From Ilumatobacteraceae bacterium (GTDB lineage: Bacteria; Actinomycetota; Acidimicrobiia; Acidimicrobiales; Ilumatobacteraceae): 13,902 bases of DNA. Numbering within the stretch: position 1 is the stretch's first letter; every line of letters starts with the position of its first letter. The position numbers were made by a program, and so were the translations under genes. Under the pieces are notes generated by a model. It searched no databases. It worked only from the letters and a program-made list of their open reading frames with translations, and was not told where the DNA came from. This document shows, in pieces, positions 6,901-13,356 of the stretch. The DNA lies in assembly GCA_007117775.1 (NCBI GenBank), contig SKFX01000241.1, forward strand, positions 1 through 13,902, read 5' to 3'.

Positions 6901-7080
6901 ATGCCGAAATCACCGAAACGCCGCAGCACGTCGGCCGAACACCGATCGCGCGTGACCGAACCGCCAGTGTCGAGCCGGGCTGCGGTTCGATCCCGCCGGG
7001 TCACGGTCATCGCCTGGGTGATCGTGATCACTTTCGGCCTCGGCGCCGTGCTGCCGGCACTGCTCCTGCTCTTCGGCTGA
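6901..7080 (+). CDS. Putative small membrane protein (59 residues)
   Basis: The reading frame from ATG 6901 encodes a strongly basic, Ser/Arg-rich N-terminal half (residues 1-34) and one hydrophobic helix (about 35-58, VTVIAWVIVITFGLGAVLPA) ending at the stop. That layout suggests a single-pass inner-membrane protein with cytoplasmic N-terminus by the positive-inside rule. It begins 38 nt after the acyl-CoA dehydrogenase stop, so it is probably cotranscribed. I see no good Shine-Dalgarno, and I recognise no family. The same frame is open further upstream inside the dehydrogenase gene, but that part is a shadow frame. The membrane segment is the main evidence that it is real. Confidence 0.5.
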   Translation: MPKSPKRRSTSAEHRSRVTEPPVSSRAAVRSRRVTVIAWVIVITFGLGAVLPALLLLFG

Positions 7081-7088
7081 GCCTGGCC

Positions 7089-7108
7089 GGCCGACGCGCC
7101 CGTCGGTC
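7089..7108. terminator. Candidate bidirectional terminator hairpin
   Basis: GGCCGACG-CGCC-CGTCGGTC forms an 8-bp stem (one G-T pair) with a 4-nt loop. It is between the small membrane protein and the convergent Fur-family gene, overlapping the latter's last codons. There is no T tract, which is common in GC-rich actinobacteria. Confidence 0.4.
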
Positions 7109-7625
7109 AGCGACCGCACGCTGCGCAGTAGCCGTACAGGTCCAACGCGTGATGTGCGAGGTCGAAACCCTCGGCTGCGGTCAGCTCCCCACACGCCGAA
7201 TCGAGTGAGCGTTCGAAGTCAGCGGCGAGCGTGATATCACGGATCGATCCGCACGACAGACAGATCAGATGGTGATGGTGTTCGGTGAGGTCCTCGGCGA
7301 GTTCATAGTGCGCATGATCGGCCGAATGCACCAGCCGACGCACCACCCCGGCCTGCTCCATCAGCGCCAGATTCCGGTACGCCGAACTCTGGGCCAACCC
7401 GGGGGAACGCTCGAGCAGTTCGGGCAGCGTGACGGGCGAGTCGATCCCAGCGAGCGTCTCGACGATGGTCCGACGTGCCGAGGTGTAGCGCTGGTCCTGC
7501 TCGCTGAGACGATCCCGGGCGATGCGATGCATCTCGGCGATCGGTGGGCGATACCCGTCATGACCCCCGCGCCCCTCATGATCGCCGGGGCCACTCACCG
7601 TGCGCACCGCCTCATTCTCATACAC
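7107..7625 (-). CDS. Fur-family metalloregulator, probably Zur
   Basis: A winged-helix, metal-responsive repressor. The DNA-binding domain covers about residues 45-100 (RYTSARRTIVETLA, then SSAYRNLALMEQAGVV with the recognition helix). The dimerisation/metal domain has H104, H106, HHHH (116-119), C122-x2-C125 and C167-x2-C170; the two CxxC pairs form the structural zinc site. A zinc sensor (Zur) is favoured because a zinc importer with a Zur-like operator and a cysteine-free L31 lie within 4 kb. Fur, PerR, Nur or Mur cannot be excluded from sequence alone. The longest form starts at GTG 7625 (172 residues). ATG at 7532 would give 141 residues, nearer the usual length and starting just before the winged helix. 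The extra N-terminus is Gly/His/Glu-rich and may not be translated. Confidence 0.88.
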   Translation of the reverse strand: MYENEAVRTVSGPGDHEGRGGHDGYRPPIAEMHRIARDRLSEQDQRYTSARRTIVETLAGIDSPVTLPELLERSPGLAQSSAYRNLALMEQAGVVRRLVHSADHAHYELAEDLTEHHHHLICLSCGSIRDITLAADFERSLDSACGELTAAEGFDLAHHALDLYGYCAACGR

Positions 7626-7630
7626 TGAGA
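7616..7630. promoter_or_regulatory. Inverted repeat at the Fur-family gene start
   Basis: TCTCA-TACAC-TGAGA is a perfect 5-bp inverted repeat with a 5-nt centre, spanning the longest-form GTG. On the minus strand a TACGCT -10-like hexamer is directly upstream. It could be an autoregulatory operator, but it does not match the Zur 7-1-7 pattern seen at znuA. Confidence 0.25.
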
Positions 7631-7649
7631 GCGTAGTCGGCCGGCGTGC

Positions 7650-8201
7650 TCAGGCGCCCTTGGGGCGGAACGCCTCGAGACCGCCGCCGAGATCGATGCG
7701 CGGGCCATCGATCAGGTCGATGCAGTACGGCACCGCCGGCATGACCGCCGTGAGACAGTCATCGATCGCCGACGGCTTGCCCGGAAGATTGATGATTACG
7801 GCGCCGCCACGCACCCCGGCGGTCTGGCGCGACAAGATGGCGGTCGGCACCACCTGCAGCGATACCGAACGCATCAGTTCGCCGAATCCGGGCAGCATCC
7901 GCTCGCAGACCGCCTCAGTGGCCTCAGGCGTGATATCGCGAACTGCCGGGCCGGTTCCACCGGTGGTGACGACCAAGCAGCACCGGTGCTCATCGACAAG
8001 TTCGATGAGTGCAGCCTCGATGTCCGGGCGCTCATCGGCGACGAGTCGGGCCTCGTAGTCGTGGGGTGTCATCACATGGGTGTTCAGGAATTCGCGGATC
8101 GCTGGGCCGCCGCGGTCCTCATAGACCCCCGCCGAGGCCCGGTCCGAGACCGTCACCACCCCGAAACGCACGGGCTCAGATACCTGCTGATGATCGGCCA
8201 T
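7650..8201 (-). CDS. mogA: Molybdopterin adenylyltransferase MogA
   Basis: MogA adenylates molybdopterin before molybdate insertion in molybdenum-cofactor synthesis (cytoplasmic). The 183-residue protein has the fold start RFGVVTVSDRASAGVYEDRG (12-31), the MPT-binding TTGGTGPAVRDITPEAT (79-95, with D89 matching the functional Asp of E. coli MogA), and INLPGKPSAIDDCL (137-150). The end PYCIDLIDGPRIDL...AFRPKGA resembles MogA more than MoaB. ATG 8201 was chosen because the fold starts soon after; a GGGGG run immediately precedes it. An extension to 8267 would add an unrelated stretch. No other molybdenum cofactor gene is nearby. It is divergent from rpmE2, sharing about 158 nt of intergenic DNA. 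Confidence 0.9.
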   Translation of the reverse strand: MADHQQVSEPVRFGVVTVSDRASAGVYEDRGGPAIREFLNTHVMTPHDYEARLVADERPDIEAALIELVDEHRCCLVVTTGGTGPAVRDITPEATEAVCERMLPGFGELMRSVSLQVVPTAILSRQTAGVRGGAVIINLPGKPSAIDDCLTAVMPAVPYCIDLIDGPRIDLGGGLEAFRPKGA

Positions 8202-8288
8202 CCCCCAACTGTGGCCGATCAGGGCGAGACTGACAAGTGTCCACAGCGCACCATTGTCGCACCGCACTGCTCCGACAAGCCTGTCCGA

Positions 8289-8306
8289 GCCCCGAGCGTT
8301 CGGGGC
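8289..8306. other. Hairpin in the mogA-rpmE2 intergenic region
   Basis: GCCCCGA-GCGT-TCGGGGC forms a perfect 7-bp GC-rich stem with a 4-nt loop, 54 nt upstream of rpmE2. A TATGCT (8317-8322) that could be the rpmE2 -10 lies just downstream, which would leave the hairpin untranscribed with rpmE2. If transcription starts earlier, it could be part of an L31 leader. The remainder of the 158-nt region shows nothing else clear. Confidence 0.3.
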
Positions 8307-8348
8307 GATCGGCCAGTATGCTCCTTCGGCACGTTCGAATCGTTTTCC

Positions 8349-8354
8349 AAGGAG
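8349..8354 (+). promoter_or_regulatory. Ribosome binding site of rpmE2
   Basis: AAGGAG with a 5-nt spacer to ATG 8360 is the clearest Shine-Dalgarno in the window. It fixes the rpmE2 start and contrasts with the apparently leaderless neighbours. Confidence 0.85.
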
Positions 8355-8359
8355 CGCTC

Positions 8360-8620
8360 ATGCGGCCCGACATCCATCCCGAATATCGCCAGGTGGTCTT
8401 CGAGGACTCCACCGGCGGTCAGCGCTGGCTGACCCGCTCCACGATCAAGACCGATCGCACCACGACCTGGGATGACGGCCAGGAATACCCGCATATCCTG
8501 CTCGACATCTCGATGTACACGCATCCCTTCTACACCGGCCAGATGAAGATCATCGACTCGGCAGGACGCGTCGAGCGCTTCAACAAGCGTTACGGCGAGC
8601 GCTCGAAGAAGAAGTCCTGA
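8360..8620 (+). CDS. rpmE2: 50S ribosomal protein L31 type B (zinc-independent)
   Basis: An 86-residue ribosomal protein starting MRPDIHPEYRQVVFEDSTGG and containing FLTRSTI-like WLTRSTI, the P-H-I-L-L-D-I-S segment and the HPFYTGQ motif (about 55-61) of L31 type B, with a Lys/Arg-rich C-terminus. It contains no cysteine, so it lacks the zinc-binding CxxC pairs of type A L31. In many bacteria the type B paralogue replaces the zinc form under zinc limitation and is repressed by Zur. Its position between a Fur-family regulator and a zinc importer fits this. I do not see a convincing Zur box upstream (8336-8348 is at best a half-site). The start is fixed by AAGGAG. Confidence 0.95.
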   Translation: MRPDIHPEYRQVVFEDSTGGQRWLTRSTIKTDRTTTWDDGQEYPHILLDISMYTHPFYTGQMKIIDSAGRVERFNKRYGERSKKKS

Positions 8621-8627
8621 ACTCGGC

Positions 8628-8658
8628 GACGGTCGCTGTCTCGCTCAGACGACCGGTC
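8628..8658. terminator. Candidate bidirectional terminator between rpmE2 and znuC
   Basis: GACGGTC (8628-8634) pairs with GACCGGTC (8651-8658, one bulged base). Inside this, GTCT (8638-8641) pairs with AGAC (8647-8650) around a CGCTC loop. It fills most of the 68-nt space between two convergent genes. There is no T tract. Confidence 0.4.
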
Positions 8659-8688
8659 GAAATGATCGCACCGGGCGCCGCCACACCC

Positions 8689-9561
8689 TCAACATGAGTC
8701 GGTGCCCGGGTCGGGGTGATCGCAGTCATCGTGTTGGACGCCATGTCCGTGTTCGTCGAGCACAACGGTGTCCGAACCGATTTTGATGAGTCTGCCCCCG
8801 AACGCCACGGCCAGATGGTCAGGGGTGAGCACCTCACCGGGAGCTCCATCGGCGACCACTCGCCCGGCGAGCAACACCACCCGGTCAGCCTCGCGGGCCT
8901 CATCGAGGTGATGGGTCGAGAAGACCACCGCAGCACCGTGTCGGCGCTGCTGATCGATCACCTCCAAGATGACCTGTTGGCTTGCGAGGTCGAGACCCGT
9001 GATCGGCTCGTCCAAGAGGAGGAGATCCGGATCGGCGACGAGGGCCTGCGCGACGAGCACCCGCTGACGCTCACCACCGGAGAGATCACTCACCGGACGG
9101 CGCAGCAGTTCGACCACCTCAAGGCGTTCGGCCGCCGACTGCACGGCGTCGCGATCGGCTCCGCGCATCCTGCCCAGCAGACCGAGTCGCCCGAAGCGTC
9201 CCATGGCGATCGCCTCTCTGACGCTGAGCGGCATCCAGCGATGATGGCCGTGCTGCTGCGCGACGAAGCCGATCCGAACGTCCGAACCGATCCGCACCTG
9301 GCCGACCGTCGGCTTCAGCAATCCGGCCAATAGGCCGAGGACGGTGCTCTTACCGCTGCCGTTCGAACCGACGAGCGCGACCGATGATCCTCCGACGATG
9401 TCCAGATCGGTCGGTGCCAGGGCACGGATCTCTCCATAGGAGACACCGGCACCGACGAGCCGGATCACCTCACCAGCGCTGACGGCACGCTCATCCCCAC
9501 TCGGCGACATTTCCTGGGAATCAGCGTCGATCGACACCGACGATGGCATGGCTTCTGACAT
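8689..9561 (-). CDS. znuC: ABC transporter ATP-binding protein, ZnuC-type (zinc/metal import)
   Basis: The cytoplasmic ATPase of a metal importer, 290 residues. It has Walker A GSNGSGKST (65-73), Q-loop FVAQQ (99-103), ABC signature LSGGERQR (160-167), Walker B LLLLDEP (180-186), D-loop GLDL (189-192) and switch histidine H217 in STHH. About 30 residues of Ser/Asp-rich N-terminal extension precede the fold. The C-terminus (DEHGHGVQHDDCDHPDPG, from 269) is rich in His, Asp and Cys, which is unusual for an ATPase and may bind or sense metal. Zinc specificity is inferred from its partners, ZnuA with a His-rich loop and ZnuB, on the opposite strand across a Zur-like site. The start is ATG 9561, with TAGGGT 7 nt upstream. 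Manganese is the main alternative substrate. Confidence 0.88.
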   Translation of the reverse strand: MSEAMPSSVSIDADSQEMSPSGDERAVSAGEVIRLVGAGVSYGEIRALAPTDLDIVGGSSVALVGSNGSGKSTVLGLLAGLLKPTVGQVRIGSDVRIGFVAQQHGHHRWMPLSVREAIAMGRFGRLGLLGRMRGADRDAVQSAAERLEVVELLRRPVSDLSGGERQRVLVAQALVADPDLLLLDEPITGLDLASQQVILEVIDQQRRHGAAVVFSTHHLDEAREADRVVLLAGRVVADGAPGEVLTPDHLAVAFGGRLIKIGSDTVVLDEHGHGVQHDDCDHPDPGTDSC

Positions 9562-9568
9562 GAGATGG

Positions 9569-9607
9569 ACCCTAGCGCTTGTTTTTGGGAATGATTCCCG
9601 TTATCTT
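9569..9607. promoter_or_regulatory. Divergent znuC / znuAB promoters
   Basis: On the plus strand, TTGTTT (9579-9584) and TATCTT (9602-9607) form a -35/-10 pair with a 17-nt spacer, about 35-40 nt upstream of znuA. On the minus strand, TAGGGT (9574-9569) is a -10 for znuC, 7 nt from its ATG. The palindrome at 9587-9599 lies inside the plus-strand spacer and over the expected -35 of znuC, so one repressor could close both promoters. Confidence 0.5.
9587..9599. promoter_or_regulatory. Zur-like operator
   Basis: GGGAATGATTCCC is a perfect 13-bp palindrome with a single central base. It has the same architecture and core (AATGATT) as Zur boxes of the GAAAATGATTTTC type, but with GC-richer outer arms. 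It sits between znuC and znuA. The likely ligand is the Fur-family protein at 7107-7625. Confidence 0.7.
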
Positions 9608-9648
9608 GTTCTCAGTCACTCCAGCACACAAACAAGAAACGAGATCTC

Positions 9649-10884
9649 ATGGGACGTTACCGCACCATCACCGCACTCATCGGCGCCGGATCGCTGACGT
9701 TGGCAGCCTGCGGCGGAAGCGATGACGCAACCGACGCCGATCCGGCCGCCGCGGAGACGACCGTGGCCACGACCGAGGCGCCGATGATCGAAGAGGCCGA
9801 AGAAAACCCTGAACTGCCCACCATCGTCGCCTCGACGACGATCTGGGCCGATGTCGTGAGCAATGTGGTCTGCTTCGATCTCGCAGAGGTCACGACGGTG
9901 GTCCCCGCCGGGGTTGACTCCCACGGCTTCGAGCCGTCCCTGCAGGATCGCGGGCTGATGGAGCAGGCTGACCTCTTGGTCGTCAACGGACTCAATCTCG
10001 AAGAGGGCCTCGCTCCGACCATCGACGCAGTCGCGCTCGAGGGTGTCCCGTTGTTCGCCATCACCGACCACGTGAGCGATCTCATCGAGTACGACGACGA
10101 TCACGGACACGACGATCACGGACACGACCACGGACACGACGATCACGGACACGACGACAAAGCCGACGACGATCACGGACACGACGATCACGGACACGAC
10201 GATCACGGACACGACGATCACGGACACGACCACGGACACGACGATCACGGACACGACCACGGACACGACGATCACGGACACGACGACAAAGCCGACGACG
10301 ATCACGGACACGACGATCACGGACACGACGATCACGGACACAGCCACGACGGTGACGATCCTCATGTCTGGTTCGACCCACTGCGCGTCGCATCAGCAGT
10401 GCCGGCCCTGGCCGACTTCATCATTGCGAACACCGACATCGATGCTGATTCGGTGAACACCTGTGCCGACGCCTACGTCGAGACCCTCGTCGATCTCGAC
10501 GCTGAGATCGACTCGATGCTCGCCGGGATCCCCGACGAGATGCGGCGGCTGGTGACCACCCACGAGGCACTCGGCTACCTCGCCGATCGATATGACTTCG
10601 AGATCCTCGGCACCGCATTGCCGGGGACCTCGAGTCTGGCCGCGGCGAATCCGGCCGACCTCGAGGACCTCGCCCAGCAAATCGCAGCTACAGGCATCAC
10701 CGCGGTCTTCGCCGAGGCCGAGGTCTCCGATGCGGATCTCCAAGCCGTCGCCGACCGTCTCGGAGATGTCCGGGTGATTCCGCTGCTCACCGAAGCCCTC
10801 GGCCCGGAGGGTTCTGACACCGGCACCTACGTGGAGTTCATGACCGTCGCGGCCGCCACGATCGCCGGCGGGCTGAGTTCTTGA
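9649..10884 (+). CDS. znuA: Zinc ABC transporter substrate-binding lipoprotein, ZnuA-type, with very long His/Asp loop
   Basis: The extracytoplasmic zinc-capture protein of the importer, 411 residues. The signal peptide ends in the lipobox LAAC with C21 as lipidation site, followed by an acidic/Thr-rich tether (22-55). Mature-domain landmarks are VPAGVDSHGFEPS (85-97, ligand H92), DDPHVWFDP (236-244, ligand H239), TTHEALGYLA (303-312, ligand H305) and the last-lobe ligand region near LLTEALGPEGSD (379-390). Between the first two His ligands is the loop 148-233, with 31 histidines in HGHDD/HGHD units broken by two KADDD segments. A His-rich loop at this place is typical of ZnuA but usually much shorter. 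A leader of about 35 nt with a purine-rich AAGAAACGAG precedes ATG 9649. It is followed by znuB after 58 nt. Confidence 0.93.
   Translation: MGRYRTITALIGAGSLTLAACGGSDDATDADPAAAETTVATTEAPMIEEAEENPELPTIVASTTIWADVVSNVVCFDLAEVTTVVPAGVDSHGFEPSLQDRGLMEQADLLVVNGLNLEEGLAPTIDAVALEGVPLFAITDHVSDLIEYDDDHGHDDHGHDHGHDDHGHDDKADDDHGHDDHGHDDHGHDDHGHDHGHDDHGHDHGHDDHGHDDKADDDHGHDDHGHDDHGHSHDGDDPHVWFDPLRVASAVPALADFIIANTDIDADSVNTCADAYVETLVDLDAEIDSMLAGIPDEMRRLVTTHEALGYLADRYDFEILGTALPGTSSLAAANPADLEDLAQQIAATGITAVFAEAEVSDADLQAVADRLGDVRVIPLLTEALGPEGSDTGTYVEFMTVAAATIAGGLSS
10102..10347 (+). repeat. Tandem repeat encoding the ZnuA His/Asp loop
   Basis: The DNA consists of 15-nt units (GATCACGGACACGAC) mixed with 12-nt units (CACGGACACGAC), using almost the same codons every time. 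A larger 129-nt period is superimposed: residues 152-188 recur as 195-231, including the KADDD interruption at K171 and K214. Codon-level identity points to recent duplication or slippage. It keeps frame throughout. It is not a CRISPR array, since there are no unique spacers. Confidence 0.9.
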
Positions 10885-10942
10885 GACGAGCACTCCCACG
10901 ACCGGTTCGCACACGGCTGACCCCATCGGTAATGCTCACAGC

Positions 10943-11833
10943 GTGAATTTCCTCTTCGATCCCTGGGCGTGGTGGGTCGAGCCCTTCATCGACAACCCGT
11001 TCATGCGATCGGCGCTGTGGGCTGGCCTCTTGACCGTGGTCACCACCTCGGTGGTCGGGATCTGGGTGGTGCTGCGCGGTCTCAGCTTCCTCGGTGACGC
11101 TCTGGCACACGGTGTGCTGCCCGGTATCGCCATCGCCTTCATCATCGGGATCGACACCGGGATCGGCGCGTTCATCGCCGCCATGGTGATGGTGCTTGGG
11201 GTGAGTTTCATCAGGTCGAACTCACCGCTCCCCGAGGACACCTCGATCGGGATCCTCTTTGTCGGATTCCTGGCGCTCGCAGTGGTGATCATGTCGAGTG
11301 GGCTCGGGGCATACGCCGGGGACCTCAACCGATTCCTGTTCGGGTCGATCACCGGGACCACCTCGGCGGGCATCACCCGTCAGGCGATCGTCGCCGCCGG
11401 TGTCGTGGTGGCCACGATCGTGTTCTACCGGGCGTTTTTGGTGATGACCTTCGATGAGATCCAGGCTCGGATCCTGAACCTGCGACCGCGGCTCGCCCAT
11501 CTCGGGTTACTCGCTCTGCTTGCGATCTCGATCGTCGCCTCATTCGAGACCGTCGGCAGCCTGCTGGTGATGGCGTTCCTGATCGCTCCGCCAGCGACGG
11601 CGGCGATCATCGCCCACCGGGTGCCTGTCATGATCGCGCTGGCCGTTGTGATCGGCTTCATCGCCGTTATCACCGGCCTGTTGATCAGTTATCACCACCG
11701 CACCGCCGCCGGTGCCACCATGGCGCTCGTCGCCGTGGCGCTGTTCTTCGTTGCGCTGTTCGCGAACTTGGTCCACTCGTCGCTGAGCGGCCATGGCGAG
11801 ACCGCTCAGGCCCACAGTTCCCACAGCCACTGA
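10943..11833 (+). CDS. znuB: Zinc ABC transporter permease, ZnuB-type (ABC-3 family)
   Basis: The integral membrane channel subunit of the importer, 296 residues with about eight hydrophobic segments (roughly 24-44, 58-90, 101-119, 147-168, 186-199, 205-224, 228-249, 257-277). Family motifs are LSFLGDALAHGVLPGIA (47-63) and ETVGSLLVMAFLIAPPATA (202-220). The cytoplasmic segment FDEIQARILNLRP (170-182) probably contacts ZnuC. The C-terminal tail SGHGETAQAHSSHSH holds several histidines and may bind metal. The start is GTG 10943, with a weak upstream ribosome site; it lies 58 nt after znuA and is probably in the same transcript. Zinc is inferred from context; manganese is possible. Confidence 0.92.
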   Translation: MNFLFDPWAWWVEPFIDNPFMRSALWAGLLTVVTTSVVGIWVVLRGLSFLGDALAHGVLPGIAIAFIIGIDTGIGAFIAAMVMVLGVSFIRSNSPLPEDTSIGILFVGFLALAVVIMSSGLGAYAGDLNRFLFGSITGTTSAGITRQAIVAAGVVVATIVFYRAFLVMTFDEIQARILNLRPRLAHLGLLALLAISIVASFETVGSLLVMAFLIAPPATAAIIAHRVPVMIALAVVIGFIAVITGLLISYHHRTAAGATMALVAVALFFVALFANLVHSSLSGHGETAQAHSSHSH

Positions 11834-11870
11834 GGACCATCCACCTCGGGCGGCGCGGCTGTGGACGAGG

Positions 11871-11876
11871 TACCAT
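11871..11876 (+). promoter_or_regulatory. Candidate -10 of otsA
   Basis: TACCAT fits TAnnnT and is followed by exactly 6 nt before ATG 11883, the same spacing as upstream of four other genes here. It suggests that otsA has its own leaderless transcript, despite lying only 49 nt after znuB. Confidence 0.45.
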
Positions 11877-11882
11877 TCGGGT

Positions 11883-13334
11883 ATGGGTGAGCAGTCCGAT
11901 CCTCCGGGTACCGCCCAATCAGGCCAGAGCCGGCCGCTGATCATCGCCGCCAATCGCCTCCCCGTGACACGCACCGAAGATGGCTGGGCGGCGAGCCCGG
12001 GCGGACTCGTGCGGGCGCTACTGCCCTCGGTGCGCGATAGCGGTGGCAAATGGGTGGGCTGGACCGGGATCGCTGATGACGAGGCCTCGCTCGACGGCCC
12101 GATCCACCTCGAGGGCATCGAGATGCACGCCGTACCGCTGTCGGCGTCCGAGATCGAGGACTATTACGAGGGTTTCTCCAATGACACGCTGTGGCCGCTG
12201 TATCACGACGCCCTGCGCGATTCGGGGTATGGCGCCGGTGACTGGGAGGCCTACCGGATCGTCAATCAGCGCTTCGCAAACATCCTGGCCGAGATCGCTC
12301 CGCCCGATGCCATGGTGTGGGTGCACGACTATCAGCTGCAACTGGTCCCGGCGATGTTGCGCTCCCAGCGCACCGATGTGCGTATCGGCTTCTTCAACCA
12401 CATCCCGTTTCCGCCCTCGGAGCTGTTCGTGCGACTCCCGTGGCGAAACGAGATCGTCGAGGGACTCCTCGGAGCCGACCTGATCGGCTTCCAACGCCGG
12501 CGGGGCGCAGAGAATTTCGCAGCGGTCGCCGAACAGCTCCTCGATGCAACCGTCGAGTTCGATGATCAACCCGGCGACAGCAGGTCCATCGGGGTCATCA
12601 GCCGGCCCGGCTCAGCGCATGTGACGCGGATCGGCCCGTTCCCGATCTCGATCGACGTCGGTGAGTTCGAGGAACTCGCAGCTGGCCGCTCCACCAGACA
12701 GCGGGTCAGTTCGCTGCGGACGCGCCTCGGTGAGCCCGAGGTGATCCTGCTCGGCGTGGATCGACTCGACTACACCAAAGGTATCGGCAGCCGCCTCAAG
12801 GCCTTCGGAGCACTGCTCGATGAAGGCCGCCTCGATCCGGAACGACATGTCCTGGTCCAGGTGGCGACGCCGACGCGCGAAGGTGTCGACCACTATCGTG
12901 AGGAGCGCGCTGAGATCGAACGACTCGTCGGCGAGATCAACGGCGAACATGCCCGAGTCGGCTACCCGGTGATCCACTATTTCCACCGTTCGCTCTCTCT
13001 TGAGGATCTGATCCCGCTCTACCGGGTCGCCGACGTGATGTTGGTGACGCCGTTTCGCGATGGCATGAACCTGGTAGCCAAGGAGTACGTGGCCACCAGA
13101 CTCGACCACGACGGGGTGCTCGTGCTGTCGGAGTTCACCGGCGCAGCCGACGAACTCACCGATGCGGTGCTGGTCAACCCTCATGACGACGAGGCCCTCA
13201 AGGACGCGATCGAGACCGCCGTCGCGATGCACCGCCATGAACGTCGCAGTCGCATGGAGGCGATGCGTTCACTGGTGGTCGAACACGATGTGGACCATTG
13301 GGCCAGTCGGTTCCTGGCCGAACTGGCCGGCTGA
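11883..13334 (+). CDS. otsA: Trehalose-6-phosphate synthase OtsA (GT20 family)
   Basis: A cytoplasmic glycosyltransferase making trehalose 6-phosphate from glucose 6-phosphate and a nucleotide-glucose, for osmo- and stress protection. Its 483 residues match single-domain OtsA. Landmarks are NRLPVTR (24-30), the glycine loop SPGGLVRAL (38-46), W60 in KWVGWTG, VWVHDYQLQLVP (145-156), GFFNHIPFPPSE (169-180), the donor-binding GVDRLDYTKGI (291-301, R294 and K299) and PFRDGMNLVAKEY (390-402, D393 and E401). No phosphatase domain is fused, and otsB is not in the window. ATG 11883 was chosen because homology starts nearby and a -10 element sits 6 nt upstream; the frame remains open into znuB without family similarity. 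It is convergent with rnhB, with a 22-nt gap and no clear terminator. Confidence 0.97.
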   Translation: MGEQSDPPGTAQSGQSRPLIIAANRLPVTRTEDGWAASPGGLVRALLPSVRDSGGKWVGWTGIADDEASLDGPIHLEGIEMHAVPLSASEIEDYYEGFSNDTLWPLYHDALRDSGYGAGDWEAYRIVNQRFANILAEIAPPDAMVWVHDYQLQLVPAMLRSQRTDVRIGFFNHIPFPPSELFVRLPWRNEIVEGLLGADLIGFQRRRGAENFAAVAEQLLDATVEFDDQPGDSRSIGVISRPGSAHVTRIGPFPISIDVGEFEELAAGRSTRQRVSSLRTRLGEPEVILLGVDRLDYTKGIGSRLKAFGALLDEGRLDPERHVLVQVATPTREGVDHYREERAEIERLVGEINGEHARVGYPVIHYFHRSLSLEDLIPLYRVADVMLVTPFRDGMNLVAKEYVATRLDHDGVLVLSEFTGAADELTDAVLVNPHDDEALKDAIETAVAMHRHERRSRMEAMRSLVVEHDVDHWASRFLAELAG

Positions 13335-13356
13335 AGCGCACTGAGTGATCGACGCG

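Noticed and set aside
8336..8348. CGAATCGTTTTCC upstream of rpmE2 as a Zur box
   Set aside because: Only one half resembles the Zur consensus and the palindrome fails on the other side. rpmE2 may still be Zur-regulated.
10096..10350. Repeat array that might suggest CRISPR
   Set aside because: Units are 12-15 nt with no unique spacers, stay in frame inside znuA and encode His/Asp.
9616..10365. Minus-strand open frame with a repeated Val/Ser/Ile hydrophobic protein
   Set aside because: It is the exact antisense of the ZnuA His/Asp repeat; the periodic hydrophobic protein is a by-product of the repeat codons.
12018..12569. Minus-strand open frame inside otsA
   Set aside because: It is antisense to a well-supported OtsA with conserved active-site motifs; it is a GC-rich shadow frame.
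13335..13356. Terminator between otsA and rnhB
   Set aside because: The 22-nt gap holds no stable hairpin that I can find.
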